Notes under the pieces: generated by a model | What the model saw: the letters and a program-made list of their open reading frames with translations, nothing else | The model's database searches: none | What the model was told of the DNA's origin: nothing | Translations under genes and position numbers: made by a program | Part shown: positions 8,580 through 18,696 of the stretch, one piece after another | Layout of the letters: the number at the start of each line of letters is the position of its first letter | Numbering within the stretch: position 1 is the stretch's first letter | NCBI GenBank assembly: GCA_944325525.1 | Contig: CALVAK010000001.1 | Location: 62,001-126,000 of the forward strand | Direction of reading: 5' to 3' | Origin: Candidatus Gastranaerophilales bacterium | Lineage (GTDB): Bacteria > Cyanobacteriota > Vampirovibrionia > Gastranaerophilales > Gastranaerophilaceae | Length of the DNA: 64,000 nucleotides

Positions 8580-11500
8580 ATGATTTGTCGTAAATGTGGA
8601 GCATCATTACCTGACAATGCAATCAGATGCAGCCAGTGTGGTATAAAAGTTAATATGGTTTGTCCCGAATGTAAAACATTAAATCAGTTCGGTACAAAAT
8701 TTTGTAATAACTGCGGGTTTGAGCTTATTAAAATATGTCCTGAATGCGGTAGTGCAAATGTTTATTCTGCATTAGAATGCAGAAAATGCCATGTTTCTTT
8801 TATCAGAGAAGAAAAAACTGCGGATAATAATTTGAAACAAGCTGAAGGTCAGCCGGAAATAGTTCGTCCTATCAGCTGTTCTTTTAACGAAAATGCATAT
8901 TCTCAGACGGAAGATACCGTTTTACCTTTACATAATGAAGAAAATGATATTATACTAAATTCTGTTAACGAAAAAGAAGCTGTTGATGAAAATTTACTAA
9001 CCGGATTAATGGTTGATGATAGTATCCGGATACAAAAAATTGAAAAAAATCCAGCAGTGGAAGATAAAGTTACACAAGATAATACAACTGGTGAAGGTAT
9101 TCCGGTTGCTGATGAAATAAATGTTGAAAATGATATAACTAATGATAAAACTGATTTAACAAATAAAACGGATAATCAAGATGAAGAAGCTGATTTTTCA
9201 AATGTTGAAAAAACTGACGCTTATTATGAAAACATAGATGATTTTGAAGAACAGGCTAATAAAAATTCAACGCTGACAGAAGATGAAGATATAATACCGG
9301 ATAATCTTGAAGTTGAACCATTAGAAGAATCTGTTGATGTTTCCGTACAAAAAAGTATTGAAGAAGAAAACGAGGATGTTGAGGAAGAAGTAAATGAAAT
9401 CAATTATGATGATATTGAAATTCAAAAAGAGTCGGTAAAAAAAGCAGTTCATACCATAAAAAATTCAATTGATAAACATATTATTGCTATAAACGGTCCT
9501 GAAGGATGCGGAAAATCAGCAGTTTTAAAGCAAGTTTCAAATATTCTTTCTTCCCAAGGATATATTTCTTTGTACGGTAATTGTACTCCACTATCTCAGA
9601 TTACAAGTTTTGGATTTTTCCAGGATGCTTTTTTAAGAATAATGGGTTTTCCTCCGTATACTAACAGCAGTGAAGCTTTCATTAAAGAATTTAAGAAAAG
9701 CGAACTTATGAATGCTTTTAATTTCTTGCAGGGAAATGAACTTTCGATTTTCTTAAATATTTTTTATCCTGTAATGAAGGATAACTTTGAAAATATTTTA
9801 GATAATAAACAAATGATTTTTGATATTCTGGAAAAAGTTTTAAAATCTTTTTTGTTAAGTTCAAATTTAATTATAACTATTGATAATTTTGAACTTTTAG
9901 ACGGTGCTTCTTATGATTTTATTATGTATCTGTTAAATAAAAATTCATTTAATAACAGACTTAAGCTGTTTGTCGCATATCAGGAAAACAAATCGATTCA
10001 AAGTTATTTTGATATAACAAAGGTAGATGATAAAATTTTCGAAACAATTTTTCTGAAAAAATTTGAAAGAGAAGATTTAATAGATGCTGTAAATAGAGTT
10101 GTTTCACTAAATATAGAAGAAATTTTGCCTTATGAATATCTGGATGAAATTATACAAAGGTCTGATGGAAATGCTATACGTATAGAGCAGGAAATTGCAT
10201 TTTTGTTTGATATTAATTATATAGATGTAGAAAATGAAGAAATAATCTTAAACGAAGATAATAAACCGGATATAGAACCAGAGTCGCTTGATGAATTAAT
10301 AAAATTAAGAATTAACACTTTGCCACCAAGTACTAAAAATGTGTTATTTATGGCAGCAATTATGGGGTATCGTTTTGCTACTGATATATTGTGCAATGCT
10401 GTTTCAATGTCCGCAAAGAAAGCTGAAAAAATTATTGAATATTTAAAGCAGGAACTATTTATATCGCCTGTTGATAATTTCACTTTTGAATTTAAAAGTT
10501 TAACAATTTGGAAATTAATATATCAAGAAGCAAAAGCGGATTTATTATTTAAAGAAAATTCGCAAAGATTATATCAAACATTGCGTCCGTTGATATTATC
10601 AAGCAATTTGCAAAAACTTATTTCTTGTACAGAAGCTATAAGTAAGAATGATGCATTTTTTATATGGGAAGATACGGCTAAATTAGCGGCTAAACTGGGT
10701 GATACTAATTTATTTGTAATTGCTAAAAAACAGTGTCTGAAAATAATAGAAGGGCAGGATATTGAAGATGCTGAAAAAATAAGAGCATTAATATATGAGC
10801 AAATAGGAAAATTACTTTATGAAAAATCACCGTCAGAAGCTTTAACGTATATTGCAAATGTTCTTGATGTTGAGATAAAGAAAAGTAATACTAATAAAAT
10901 AATCGATTTATCAGGTTATTTTATAAAAAGTTGCTATTTAACAGGAAATTATTTCGGGGCTTCAGAAGCTGTTGATGCAATTATTTCAAACTTAAGCTCT
11001 TCTGATGCTGATGTTTCTGAAACTGATATTGCACTTATAAAAACAAGAAAATTAAAAGCTCTTTTGAATATAGGTAATAGTGAGCAGATTATAAATCTTG
11101 TTCAGGAAGAAATTCTTCCTGAGATAGATAAAGCTTTATCTGCGAAGCAGATTGATACCGGATATAAAAACATTTTAATTGATGCTTGGCTTGTTTCAAA
11201 CACGGTTCTTGCAAAAGCTTTTGCTTTACAGGGAAATAACGAGGTTTATTCTGTATTAGCTTCAATAAGACAATTCATAGAAAAATATAATTATAAATCA
11301 GCTTATTATTATACATCAGCTGACTTGATTGAGGCTTTTGTAAATTCAACAACTGGCAATATAAACAAATCTGATGAAATACTTGCTGTATTGAAACAAA
11401 GATACAAAACGGTAAATATGGAGCCTTCATTGCTTGCACAATGGAATCTTATAACAGTTATAAATCGTATATTCTCCGGGCAAACATCAGGTTTAAAAGC

Positions 11501-12134
11501 TGATTTATTTGAATTAGCAGCTTTTACTAATAATATAAATGAGCATTTTATAAAGAATATAATAAAATTGATATTAGGCTACATTTTAAAAGAAGAGGGA
11601 AATACAAAGAAAGCTTTAGGTATATTTAATGAAGAAATAACATATTTTGCAAAAGAAAAAGTTGCGATAGGTGCTTTGTTATCTTGGGCATTAATTGTAA
11701 AGATAACAATGGATACAGGTGATATTGATAAAGCTTTGAATACTGCGACAAAATCTTTAGAAATAGCACAGAGCCCCAAAATTAATAATTTCTTCTTTAT
11801 TATATATTTCCAGAAGTTTATAGCTGAGATATATCAAACAAAAGGTGATTTAATTGCTGTTAAAATGTATCTGGAAAAAGCTATTATGCTCGCAAAACAG
11901 TATGAACTCAAATATCAATTGATTAATCTTTATATAGCATACGGTAAATATATGGAAGAATATATGAGTGCTAAACAAACATACAGTACTGAATATATTA
12001 AGCTTACGACTGAAATGTACAATAAAGCAGTAATACTGGCAAAAGAATTACGGCTTAGTAATTTAATAGAAAAAGCGACGAAAGAAAGATCTTCTTTTAA
12101 AACATATTGTCAGCTGAATTCTATTGAAGTTTAA
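8580..12134 (+). CDS. large zinc-ribbon / AAA (STAND-like) ATPase / helical-repeat protein
   Basis: 1184 residues. Six CxxC pairs at residues 3-70 (C3/C6, C17/C20, C28/C31, C42/C45, C53/C56, C67/C70) make three zinc ribbons. An acidic linker runs to about 285. An ATPase domain follows, with Walker A GPEGCGKSA at 306-314 and a Walker-B-like LIITIDNFE around Asp435. The rest, from about 640, is all-helical and TPR-like (repeats such as ALNTATKSLEIAQSP and VKMYLEKAIMLAKQY). This layout is typical of STAND-type signalling ATPases related to those fused to cyclases, but there is no cyclase domain. The start lies 8 bases after the sigma gene stop, so it is co-transcribed. I infer a regulatory hub for the sigma system. 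Confidence 0.75.
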   Translation: MICRKCGASLPDNAIRCSQCGIKVNMVCPECKTLNQFGTKFCNNCGFELIKICPECGSANVYSALECRKCHVSFIREEKTADNNLKQAEGQPEIVRPISCSFNENAYSQTEDTVLPLHNEENDIILNSVNEKEAVDENLLTGLMVDDSIRIQKIEKNPAVEDKVTQDNTTGEGIPVADEINVENDITNDKTDLTNKTDNQDEEADFSNVEKTDAYYENIDDFEEQANKNSTLTEDEDIIPDNLEVEPLEESVDVSVQKSIEEENEDVEEEVNEINYDDIEIQKESVKKAVHTIKNSIDKHIIAINGPEGCGKSAVLKQVSNILSSQGYISLYGNCTPLSQITSFGFFQDAFLRIMGFPPYTNSSEAFIKEFKKSELMNAFNFLQGNELSIFLNIFYPVMKDNFENILDNKQMIFDILEKVLKSFLLSSNLIITIDNFELLDGASYDFIMYLLNKNSFNNRLKLFVAYQENKSIQSYFDITKVDDKIFETIFLKKFEREDLIDAVNRVVSLNIEEILPYEYLDEIIQRSDGNAIRIEQEIAFLFDINYIDVENEEIILNEDNKPDIEPESLDELIKLRINTLPPSTKNVLFMAAIMGYRFATDILCNAVSMSAKKAEKIIEYLKQELFISPVDNFTFEFKSLTIWKLIYQEAKADLLFKENSQRLYQTLRPLILSSNLQKLISCTEAISKNDAFFIWEDTAKLAAKLGDTNLFVIAKKQCLKIIEGQDIEDAEKIRALIYEQIGKLLYEKSPSEALTYIANVLDVEIKKSNTNKIIDLSGYFIKSCYLTGNYFGASEAVDAIISNLSSSDADVSETDIALIKTRKLKALLNIGNSEQIINLVQEEILPEIDKALSAKQIDTGYKNILIDAWLVSNTVLAKAFALQGNNEVYSVLASIRQFIEKYNYKSAYYYTSADLIEAFVNSTTGNINKSDEILAVLKQRYKTVNMEPSLLAQWNLITVINRIFSGQTSGLKADLFELAAFTNNINEHFIKNIIKLILGYILKEEGNTKKALGIFNEEITYFAKEKVAIGALLSWALIVKITMDTGDIDKALNTATKSLEIAQSPKINNFFFIIYFQKFIAEIYQTKGDLIAVKMYLEKAIMLAKQYELKYQLINLYIAYGKYMEEYMSAKQTYSTEYIKLTTEMYNKAVILAKELRLSNLIEKATKERSSFKTYCQLNSIEV

Positions 12135-12143
12135 TATGGCAGA

Positions 12144-12842
12144 TTATCGTAAGTATACGTGTTTAATGTATTTTTTAAGAATTTCTATTATTTCTTTGAA
12201 TTCATCATTTGTATAACTTTTATCAAATTTTAAAGATTCATCATATATTTCTGAAGTTGCAATAAACTTCTGAAGGAAATATTTATCGGCATTGAATATA
12301 AGTTTCCCGATTTTTTCAAAATCATCTAATATTAATTGAGATTTTAAAACAGTTGTTCTGAACTCATATTCAATTCCGGAATTCATGATTAAATTAATAC
12401 TTTCCTTAATTTTTTTTGTATCAATTTTTATATTTGTTATCATGGAATATTTGTCTAACGGAGCTTTAATATCCATAGCAAAATAATCAACAAGGTTGTA
12501 TTTTAACAAATCTGAAATTATATCGGGTCTATAGCCGTTAGTATCTATTTTTACTGCAAAATTGAGTTTTTTTATTTCTTTAACAAAAGGTATTAAATCA
12601 GGCTGCATGGTGCATTCACCTCCGGAGATAACAACACCGTCAAGTTTTCCCTGTCTTTTTTTCAAAAACTCAAAGAAGACATCTGTAGAAAAGATGTCTT
12701 TCTTTGAGTCAGAATTCAATAACCAGGCATTATGACAGTATCCGCACCTGAAATTACATCCCAGTGTAAAAACAATCGTGCTGATTTTGTCCGGGAAATC
12801 AAGCAGTGATGTTTTTTTTAATGCACCTATTGTGAATAACAT
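12144..12842 (-). CDS. nrdG: anaerobic ribonucleoside-triphosphate reductase activating protein
   Basis: A radical SAM enzyme that uses a [4Fe-4S] cluster and S-adenosylmethionine to install the glycyl radical on NrdD. The cluster motif is C29-x3-C33-x2-C36 in LGCNFRCGYCHNAW, followed by the SAM-binding VVISGGECTMQ segment (GGE). At 232 residues it has normal length. The start overlaps the end of nrdD by 16 bases, so the two are translationally coupled. It converges on the 8580-12134 gene with a 9-base gap and no visible terminator. Confidence 0.92.
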   Translation of the reverse strand: MLFTIGALKKTSLLDFPDKISTIVFTLGCNFRCGYCHNAWLLNSDSKKDIFSTDVFFEFLKKRQGKLDGVVISGGECTMQPDLIPFVKEIKKLNFAVKIDTNGYRPDIISDLLKYNLVDYFAMDIKAPLDKYSMITNIKIDTKKIKESINLIMNSGIEYEFRTTVLKSQLILDDFEKIGKLIFNADKYFLQKFIATSEIYDESLKFDKSYTNDEFKEIIEILKKYIKHVYLR

Positions 12843-14956
12843 TCACATTTCTCTTCATCAAGAACAAAAGTTTTTCTTGTTTTAAATTCAGCTTGTTTGC
12901 CTTTGTTCCATTGTTTAACTGGTCTTATATATCCTACAATTCTTGAATAAATTTCACATTCTTCACCGCATTCCGGACATACAGCCTGCTCTCCTCTTAA
13001 GTAACCGTGGTTTTCACATATACTAAATGTCGGAGAGAATGTGAAATAAGGAAGTCTGTATGTTGAACAAACTTTTTTGACAAGATTTTTCATTGCTTTA
13101 GTTGAATTTAAACGTTCTCCTGCAAAAATATGAACAACTGTTCCTCCCGTATATTTAGTCTGTAGTTCATCTTGTAAATCCAGAAGTTCAAATATATCAT
13201 CAGTATAATTTACCGGCAAATGAGTTGAATTTGAATAGTAAGGATCTGCTCCGTTTTGATACTCTTCTTCATTTGCACAAATTATACGAGGTGTATTTCT
13301 TTTATCAAGTTTTGCAAGTCTGTAGCTGGTTCCTTCTGCCGGAGTTGCTTCTAAGTTGTAGTTGTTACCTGTTTCTATCTGGTATTCTCTTATTTTTTCC
13401 CTCATAAAATCCATAACTCCAACAGCAAAGTTTTGTCCTTCTTCTGTTTCAAGCCCTTTACCGAACAAATTAAGACAAGCTTCGTTCATTCCTATGAGAC
13501 CTATTGTTGAAAAATGATTTTTCCAGTATACATTGAATCTTGCTTTTATATCTCTTAAATAAAATTTAGTGTACGGATATAACCCGTTATCAGTGAACTT
13601 TTCAAGTAATTTTCTTTTAATTTCGAGCGAATTTTTAGCTATTTCCATACGATCTGCAAGTAGTGATAAAAATTCATTTTTATCTTTCGCAAGATATGCA
13701 ATTCTCGGTAGATTCATTGTTACAACGCCGATAGAACCGGTTAATGGATTTGAGCCAAATAAACCGCCGCCTCTGTATGCAAGTTCTCTGTTATCAATTC
13801 TCAAACGACAGCACATAGATCTTGCATCTTCCGGCTTCATATCTGAATTGATAAAGTTTGAGAAATACGGTATACCGTATTTTGCAGTCATTTCCCATAA
13901 ACCTTCAATATTCGGATTATCCCAATCAAAGTCTTTAGTAATATTATATGTAGGAATCGGGAAAGTAAATACTCTTCCCATGCTGTCTCCTGCCATCATT
14001 ACTTCAAAAAAGGCTTTGTTTATCATATCCATTTCTCTCTGGAATTGAGAGTATGTTTCTTCTTTGTATTCACCGCCAACAATAACCGGTTGATCTGCAT
14101 AATAAGAAGGAACATTTAAATCCATGGTTATATTTGAAAACGGGGTCTGGAATCCGACACGTGTCGGAACATTCATATTGAATACAAATTCCTGAATAGC
14201 TTGCTTTACCTGTTCGTAATTTAAACCGTCATATCTAACAAAAGGTGCAAGCAATGTGTCAAAGTTTGAAAAAGCTTGTGCTCCTGCACTTTCTCCCTGC
14301 ATTGTATAAAGGAAATTTACCATTTGACCTAATGCTGTTCTAAAATGTCTTGCAGGGGCACTTGATACTTTTCCTTTTACTCCTTTAAATCCTTCTAATA
14401 GCAAATCCTTTAAATCCCAGCCTACACAGTATACTGAAATTATATTTAAATCGTGTATATGTATGTCACCTTTTAAATGTGCATTCTTTATTTCTTCAGG
14501 ATATATCTTATTTAACCAGTAATTTTTACTTATATTTGATGCAATATAATTATTTAATCCCTGTATGGAATATGACATATTTGAATTTTCATTAACCTGC
14601 CAGTCAAGTTGTTTTAAATAATCATCAACCATGTCTATATTAAGTCCGGCAGCAAAATCTCTTATTCTGGTTCTTTGTTCACGGTATAAAATGTATGCTT
14701 TTGCAGTAGCATTGTATCCAAAAGAGAAAAGAGCAATTTCAACCGCATCCTGAACTTCTTCAACTGTCGGAGCTTTTAAATTTGACTCTTTCTTCTCCGC
14801 AATTTCTTGTGCCATTAATACAACTTTTTTTGTAACTTTTGCAGCTTCTTTTTCACCAAATTCTTTTGTAACTTTTGCCGCTTTTAAAATAGCATTTTCT
14901 ATTTTTTCAGCATCAAAAGTAACGATAGAGCCGTCTCTTTTTATAATCTTATTCAT
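12827..14956 (-). CDS. nrdD: anaerobic (class III) ribonucleoside-triphosphate reductase
   Basis: Reduces ribonucleoside triphosphates to dNTPs under strictly anaerobic conditions through a glycyl radical. There are 709 residues: an N-terminal ATP-cone (MNKIIKRDGSIVTFDAEKI onward, about 1-95), the barrel with FSNFDTLLAPFVRYDG and SMGRVFTFPIPTYN, a C-terminal zinc site (CENHGYLRGEQAVCPECGEEC), and the radical loop SRIVGYIRPVKQW, with the radical glycine at about 675. An AGAG-type ribosome site precedes the ATG. The only reductase in the window is class III, which fits an anaerobe. An AT-rich 250-base region upstream has a tentative NrdR-like box. Confidence 0.95.
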   Translation of the reverse strand: MNKIIKRDGSIVTFDAEKIENAILKAAKVTKEFGEKEAAKVTKKVVLMAQEIAEKKESNLKAPTVEEVQDAVEIALFSFGYNATAKAYILYREQRTRIRDFAAGLNIDMVDDYLKQLDWQVNENSNMSYSIQGLNNYIASNISKNYWLNKIYPEEIKNAHLKGDIHIHDLNIISVYCVGWDLKDLLLEGFKGVKGKVSSAPARHFRTALGQMVNFLYTMQGESAGAQAFSNFDTLLAPFVRYDGLNYEQVKQAIQEFVFNMNVPTRVGFQTPFSNITMDLNVPSYYADQPVIVGGEYKEETYSQFQREMDMINKAFFEVMMAGDSMGRVFTFPIPTYNITKDFDWDNPNIEGLWEMTAKYGIPYFSNFINSDMKPEDARSMCCRLRIDNRELAYRGGGLFGSNPLTGSIGVVTMNLPRIAYLAKDKNEFLSLLADRMEIAKNSLEIKRKLLEKFTDNGLYPYTKFYLRDIKARFNVYWKNHFSTIGLIGMNEACLNLFGKGLETEEGQNFAVGVMDFMREKIREYQIETGNNYNLEATPAEGTSYRLAKLDKRNTPRIICANEEEYQNGADPYYSNSTHLPVNYTDDIFELLDLQDELQTKYTGGTVVHIFAGERLNSTKAMKNLVKKVCSTYRLPYFTFSPTFSICENHGYLRGEQAVCPECGEECEIYSRIVGYIRPVKQWNKGKQAEFKTRKTFVLDEEKCECYSQ

Positions 14957-15082
14957 CTGCTCTCTCCTTTTTACATTTCCCCAAGATTTTATTAAATTTT
15001 AATTCCCCTTTGTATGAAAGTTATCTTATAATAGAACTTTTTTCTCCTTTTGTAAATATATCAAACATATATATTATTTATC

Positions 15083-15098
15083 TTATAATATATTGTTT
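15083..15098. promoter_or_regulatory. tentative NrdR-like box upstream of nrdDG
   Basis: A 16-base site matches about 12 positions of the NrdR consensus (acaCwAtATaTwGtgt), including ATATATTG. NrdR boxes normally come in pairs; no clear second box was found at the expected spacing, and the surroundings are very AT-rich, so chance is a real possibility. The rest of 14957-15210 holds only AT-rich sequence. Confidence 0.2.
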
Positions 15099-15210
15099 TT
15101 CGATATATTTAATCCGTTTTTGATATAAATTATCACTTTTTTATTCATGCTTTTACAAATATTAATATTATAAAAAATCATCTGTTTATATGATTTCTTA
15201 TTTATATTTT

Positions 15211-17199
15211 TTATTCATAAATTTTTCCGTATAAATGATAACTTCTAAAAACTTTTTTTACGTAGTTTCTTGTTTCATCAAAAGGTATATTTTCTATAAA
15301 TTCATCATTGTCATTAGTTCTAAAAGTTTTTGTCCATTTTGTAACAGAACCTTCACCGCCATTATAAGCGGCTATTACATATAAATCGTTGTCAAATTTT
15401 TCTGATAAATATTGAAGATAATGACAGCCTAAATATAGGTTAAGTCTTGGTTCTGTTAAATCACTTGATGACGGAATATCCATATTTAATTTTGATATCA
15501 TATAATTTGCCGTTGCAGGCATTAATTGCATTAGACCCATTGCATTAGAAGAACTTCTGGCATTTTCATTAAAATAACTTTCTTCACGAATAAGAGCCGT
15601 TATAAGAAATGGATCTATGAATAATTTTTTACCGGCAATATTAATTTCGGCAACCCAGTAAAGCGGATATGCAAGTTTATATGAACCGCTTATAAAAGGA
15701 GGTTTTATTTCCATTCCTTCTATACTGTCTCTTGCAAGAACAATTGATCTTGATTTTTCATTATTTTTTAATTCAAACCAGCTTTCTATAATTTCATTGT
15801 TAAAATCAGCATCTTCCCATACATTATAGTCTCCCAGCGAAACTATGGTATTGATTATTTTTAAATCTTTAATATTAAGATCAGACAGGCTTATGGGAAA
15901 ATCATATTCTGTATTTTTTGGCAGCTGTCTTAGAGGATTTGTCTTCCAGAAAGTATCTTTTTTATTTAAAATATTTTCTGCTCTCAGTCCATAATAATCA
16001 TCCGGATATTTTGTCGCCAGTTTTGACAGCATTGTATGAGCCTGTGATGTTTTATTTAATTTTAATTGTGTTTTTGCCAGCCAGAACATAATTCTTGTTG
16101 TTGAATTTACTTTTGTATATTGTTTTAAGTGTTTAAATGCGAGTTCTTCGGCTTTCGTATAATTTTTTTTCATATATTCACTCCAGAATACATTCCATAA
16201 AGATTCCGGAGCATAGTTGGATAAAGGATATTTTTCTTCAATATTTTTATAAAGTATTAAAGCTTTTTCTTTTGTAAGCATTCCTGCAAGTTTATACATT
16301 ACATAATCTTCTCCTTTTAATGAAGAAGATTGCACTATTTGTAACATTTTGGTCCAATTTTTTAATTTTCTTCCTATCATGTAAGAAGTATAGATATCAT
16401 AGATTTGATGAAGTCTTTCTTCATCTGCATTTGAAGAGTATAATACAATGCCGCTTTCTATTAACTTTTTTGCTACTACTTTATGTCCGGCATAGTGATT
16501 TACAAGTACCAGATAATCCCAATAATTTGAAATTGGAAGCTTGGAAAAGTATTCAAGGGCAGTTTCGTATCTTTTATATTTATAGTATATTCTGCCTAAT
16601 AATTGTTTATCATTATCAGATAATTCAAGACCAAGTGATTTTAACTCATCTGCTGCAGAGAGTAAAAAAATATCTTTTTTTATTGTTCCTGATAAAACTC
16701 CTGATATATATTTCCTAAAATAATCGGCTGCTTCCTGTTTATTATCCCGTTTTGAAATAAGTCCAAGAAAGAAATCTTCTTTTGAAGGAGTATCTTTCTT
16801 TTGTTGTTTTATGATTAAAAATTGTTCTTTTGCTTCTGCATATTTTTTTAAATAAAAATAACACCTTGCCAGGTTATATCTTGCACTGTTTACGAATACG
16901 GAATCAGGACTTTTTTTAAGATATAATTCATATTTTAATGCTGCGGTATTATAATCGCCTACTTTTTGTGCACTTTTTGCCTGTTTATATAATGCCATCG
17001 GATATAAGGGGCTTATCCATTTTATTTTTAAAAAATTATAATATGCATTCTCATAGTCGCCTTTATTATAAAAGTCTACTCCCTGCTTATAAAAAACCGG
17101 TGAATCCTGTGTTATTTTATCGTTATATATTAATACCGTTAAAACACACGGTATAAGTATAATTAAAGATATAAGTATATATTTTACATATTTCATCAT
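15211..17199 (-). CDS. soluble-lytic-transglycosylase-like protein (SLT family)
   Basis: Cleaves peptidoglycan glycan strands in the periplasm, forming 1,6-anhydro ends. There are 662 residues: an N-terminal hydrophobic anchor or signal (about 5-25), then a long helical TPR-like superhelix (GDYENAYYNFLKIK, KKYAEAKEQFLIIK and similar), then a C-terminal SLT domain from about 520. The catalytic Glu is 540 in IREESYF, followed by SSNAMGLMQLMPATA and VIAAYNGGEGSV, the standard lysozyme-like motifs. The order of superhelix and catalytic domain matches E. coli Slt70. ATG 17199 and ATG 17196 are both possible starts. It is the last gene of a run behind gyrB. Confidence 0.88.
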   Translation of the reverse strand: MMKYVKYILISLIILIPCVLTVLIYNDKITQDSPVFYKQGVDFYNKGDYENAYYNFLKIKWISPLYPMALYKQAKSAQKVGDYNTAALKYELYLKKSPDSVFVNSARYNLARCYFYLKKYAEAKEQFLIIKQQKKDTPSKEDFFLGLISKRDNKQEAADYFRKYISGVLSGTIKKDIFLLSAADELKSLGLELSDNDKQLLGRIYYKYKRYETALEYFSKLPISNYWDYLVLVNHYAGHKVVAKKLIESGIVLYSSNADEERLHQIYDIYTSYMIGRKLKNWTKMLQIVQSSSLKGEDYVMYKLAGMLTKEKALILYKNIEEKYPLSNYAPESLWNVFWSEYMKKNYTKAEELAFKHLKQYTKVNSTTRIMFWLAKTQLKLNKTSQAHTMLSKLATKYPDDYYGLRAENILNKKDTFWKTNPLRQLPKNTEYDFPISLSDLNIKDLKIINTIVSLGDYNVWEDADFNNEIIESWFELKNNEKSRSIVLARDSIEGMEIKPPFISGSYKLAYPLYWVAEINIAGKKLFIDPFLITALIREESYFNENARSSSNAMGLMQLMPATANYMISKLNMDIPSSSDLTEPRLNLYLGCHYLQYLSEKFDNDLYVIAAYNGGEGSVTKWTKTFRTNDNDEFIENIPFDETRNYVKKVFRSYHLYGKIYE

Positions 17200-17252
17200 C
17201 TATTCTTCAAATCCCTTATATGATATACAATAACATAATTAGTTATTGACGT

Positions 17253-18695
17253 CTAATTTACAATAACCCTGTTTCTCCCCGTCGTTTTTGCTTCATACAA
17301 TGCTTTATCTGTTTCCTGAACAAGTTTTTCAGTATTCATTTCAGGGGTAAATGCACAAACACCAATGCTTACCGTTACTTTTAAGAAATTTACATTTTCA
17401 GTACTGGCATCTTTAATATCCATTTTTGCTTCTTCAATTACTTTCCGCAGCCTCTGGGCAACAAAACTTGCTTCTTTTAAATTTGTCTGTGGAAGAATGA
17501 TAAAAAATTCTTCACCGCCGTACCTGCAGGCAATATCATATTCTCTGATTTCACTTTTTATAATTCCTGATACTTGTTTTAATACACAATCTCCTGCTGC
17601 ATGTCCGTATGTATCATTAACATTTTTAAAATAGTCAACATCTATCATCATACAGCACAATGAAGTTTTATTTCTTCTGCTGTTAGAGACTTCCTGGTTT
17701 AGTCTTAATTCAAACTGACGCCGGTTATTTAAGCCTGTTAATGCATCCATAGTTGCATATTTTAATACTTCGGCATATACATTTGCTCTTTGAATTGTCA
17801 TTCCCGACTGTCTTGTTAACTGTACTAGATAGTCTATATCTTTTTGCAGAAGTTTTTCTATATTACTATAAGCTGCAATTGCTCCTATTATATTTTCTTC
17901 ATGTATAATCGGAAAAATCCCTATTTTGGAGTTATCAGAAATTAAATATTCGGTTTTATTGTTAACTTTATTAAGCATTTCATATATATGTTCATCTTTA
18001 CAGGCATTTGGCCAAACTAATTGATATCTATTATCTTTGTTTATGAATATATAAATTAGATGTGAAGACATAAACCGGTCTATCATTTCACCAATTAACG
18101 GTATAATATAAGAAAGTTCATACTGGCTTTCAATAATTTTTGCAATATCTTTCATTGCTTTATAAAAATTCAGTGTAACTTCCATTTGTTCATTTAAAAT
18201 ATAGTTCATCAGTGAACCTGAAATAAACCTGGCAGCAATGTTCATTATCTTAAATAAATCCGTTGAATATTCATTAGTTTTTGTCATTGTCAATCTTATA
18301 AGACCAAATACTTCCGAGTTAGAAACCATTGGTAAAATGATTATATTCTTATTTTCTTTAATACTGTTTATAAAGTTTATATCTTCTTTTTGTAATTCGC
18401 AGTTAAATTCTTCTCCGTTAAAGAAAAATTTATTCCCGGAAGAAAAGCAAAGAGAGGTATATATATAATTAGCTTCCTTTAAGCCGGTATTTTCTTCTGA
18501 AACTTTCCAGTCAGCAGCAAAATTTTTCAATTGCAGATTGTTGTTATCCCATATAACAATATCTGTATAATCGGCATTAATGTACTGCTTAAAGAGCTTA
18601 TTAATATCATTAACGGTATTTAACGGTGAAATTTTACCGGATAAAGAATCGGATAACTTATTTATAAATTCAATATTTCTTTTATTTTCTTTCAT
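17253..18695 (-). CDS. GAF-type sensor diguanylate cyclase (GGDEF)
   Basis: Makes cyclic di-GMP from two GTP. About 480 residues. The N-terminal 310 look like one or two GAF-type sensory domains (segments such as IIILPMVSNSEVFGLIRL and IGIFPIIHEENIIGAIAAY). The C-terminal 170 are a GGDEF domain starting ATMDALTGLNNRRQFE, with the active-site motif GGEEF intact, so it should be active. I see no RxxD inhibitory site directly before it. There is no EAL domain or membrane helix, so it is cytoplasmic. I chose ATG 18695, one base after the upstream gene's stop; an in-frame TTG at 18710 is less likely. Confidence 0.88.
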   Translation of the reverse strand: MKENKRNIEFINKLSDSLSGKISPLNTVNDINKLFKQYINADYTDIVIWDNNNLQLKNFAADWKVSEENTGLKEANYIYTSLCFSSGNKFFFNGEEFNCELQKEDINFINSIKENKNIIILPMVSNSEVFGLIRLTMTKTNEYSTDLFKIMNIAARFISGSLMNYILNEQMEVTLNFYKAMKDIAKIIESQYELSYIIPLIGEMIDRFMSSHLIYIFINKDNRYQLVWPNACKDEHIYEMLNKVNNKTEYLISDNSKIGIFPIIHEENIIGAIAAYSNIEKLLQKDIDYLVQLTRQSGMTIQRANVYAEVLKYATMDALTGLNNRRQFELRLNQEVSNSRRNKTSLCCMMIDVDYFKNVNDTYGHAAGDCVLKQVSGIIKSEIREYDIACRYGGEEFFIILPQTNLKEASFVAQRLRKVIEEAKMDIKDASTENVNFLKVTVSIGVCAFTPEMNTEKLVQETDKALYEAKTTGRNRVIVN

Positions 18696-18696
18696 A

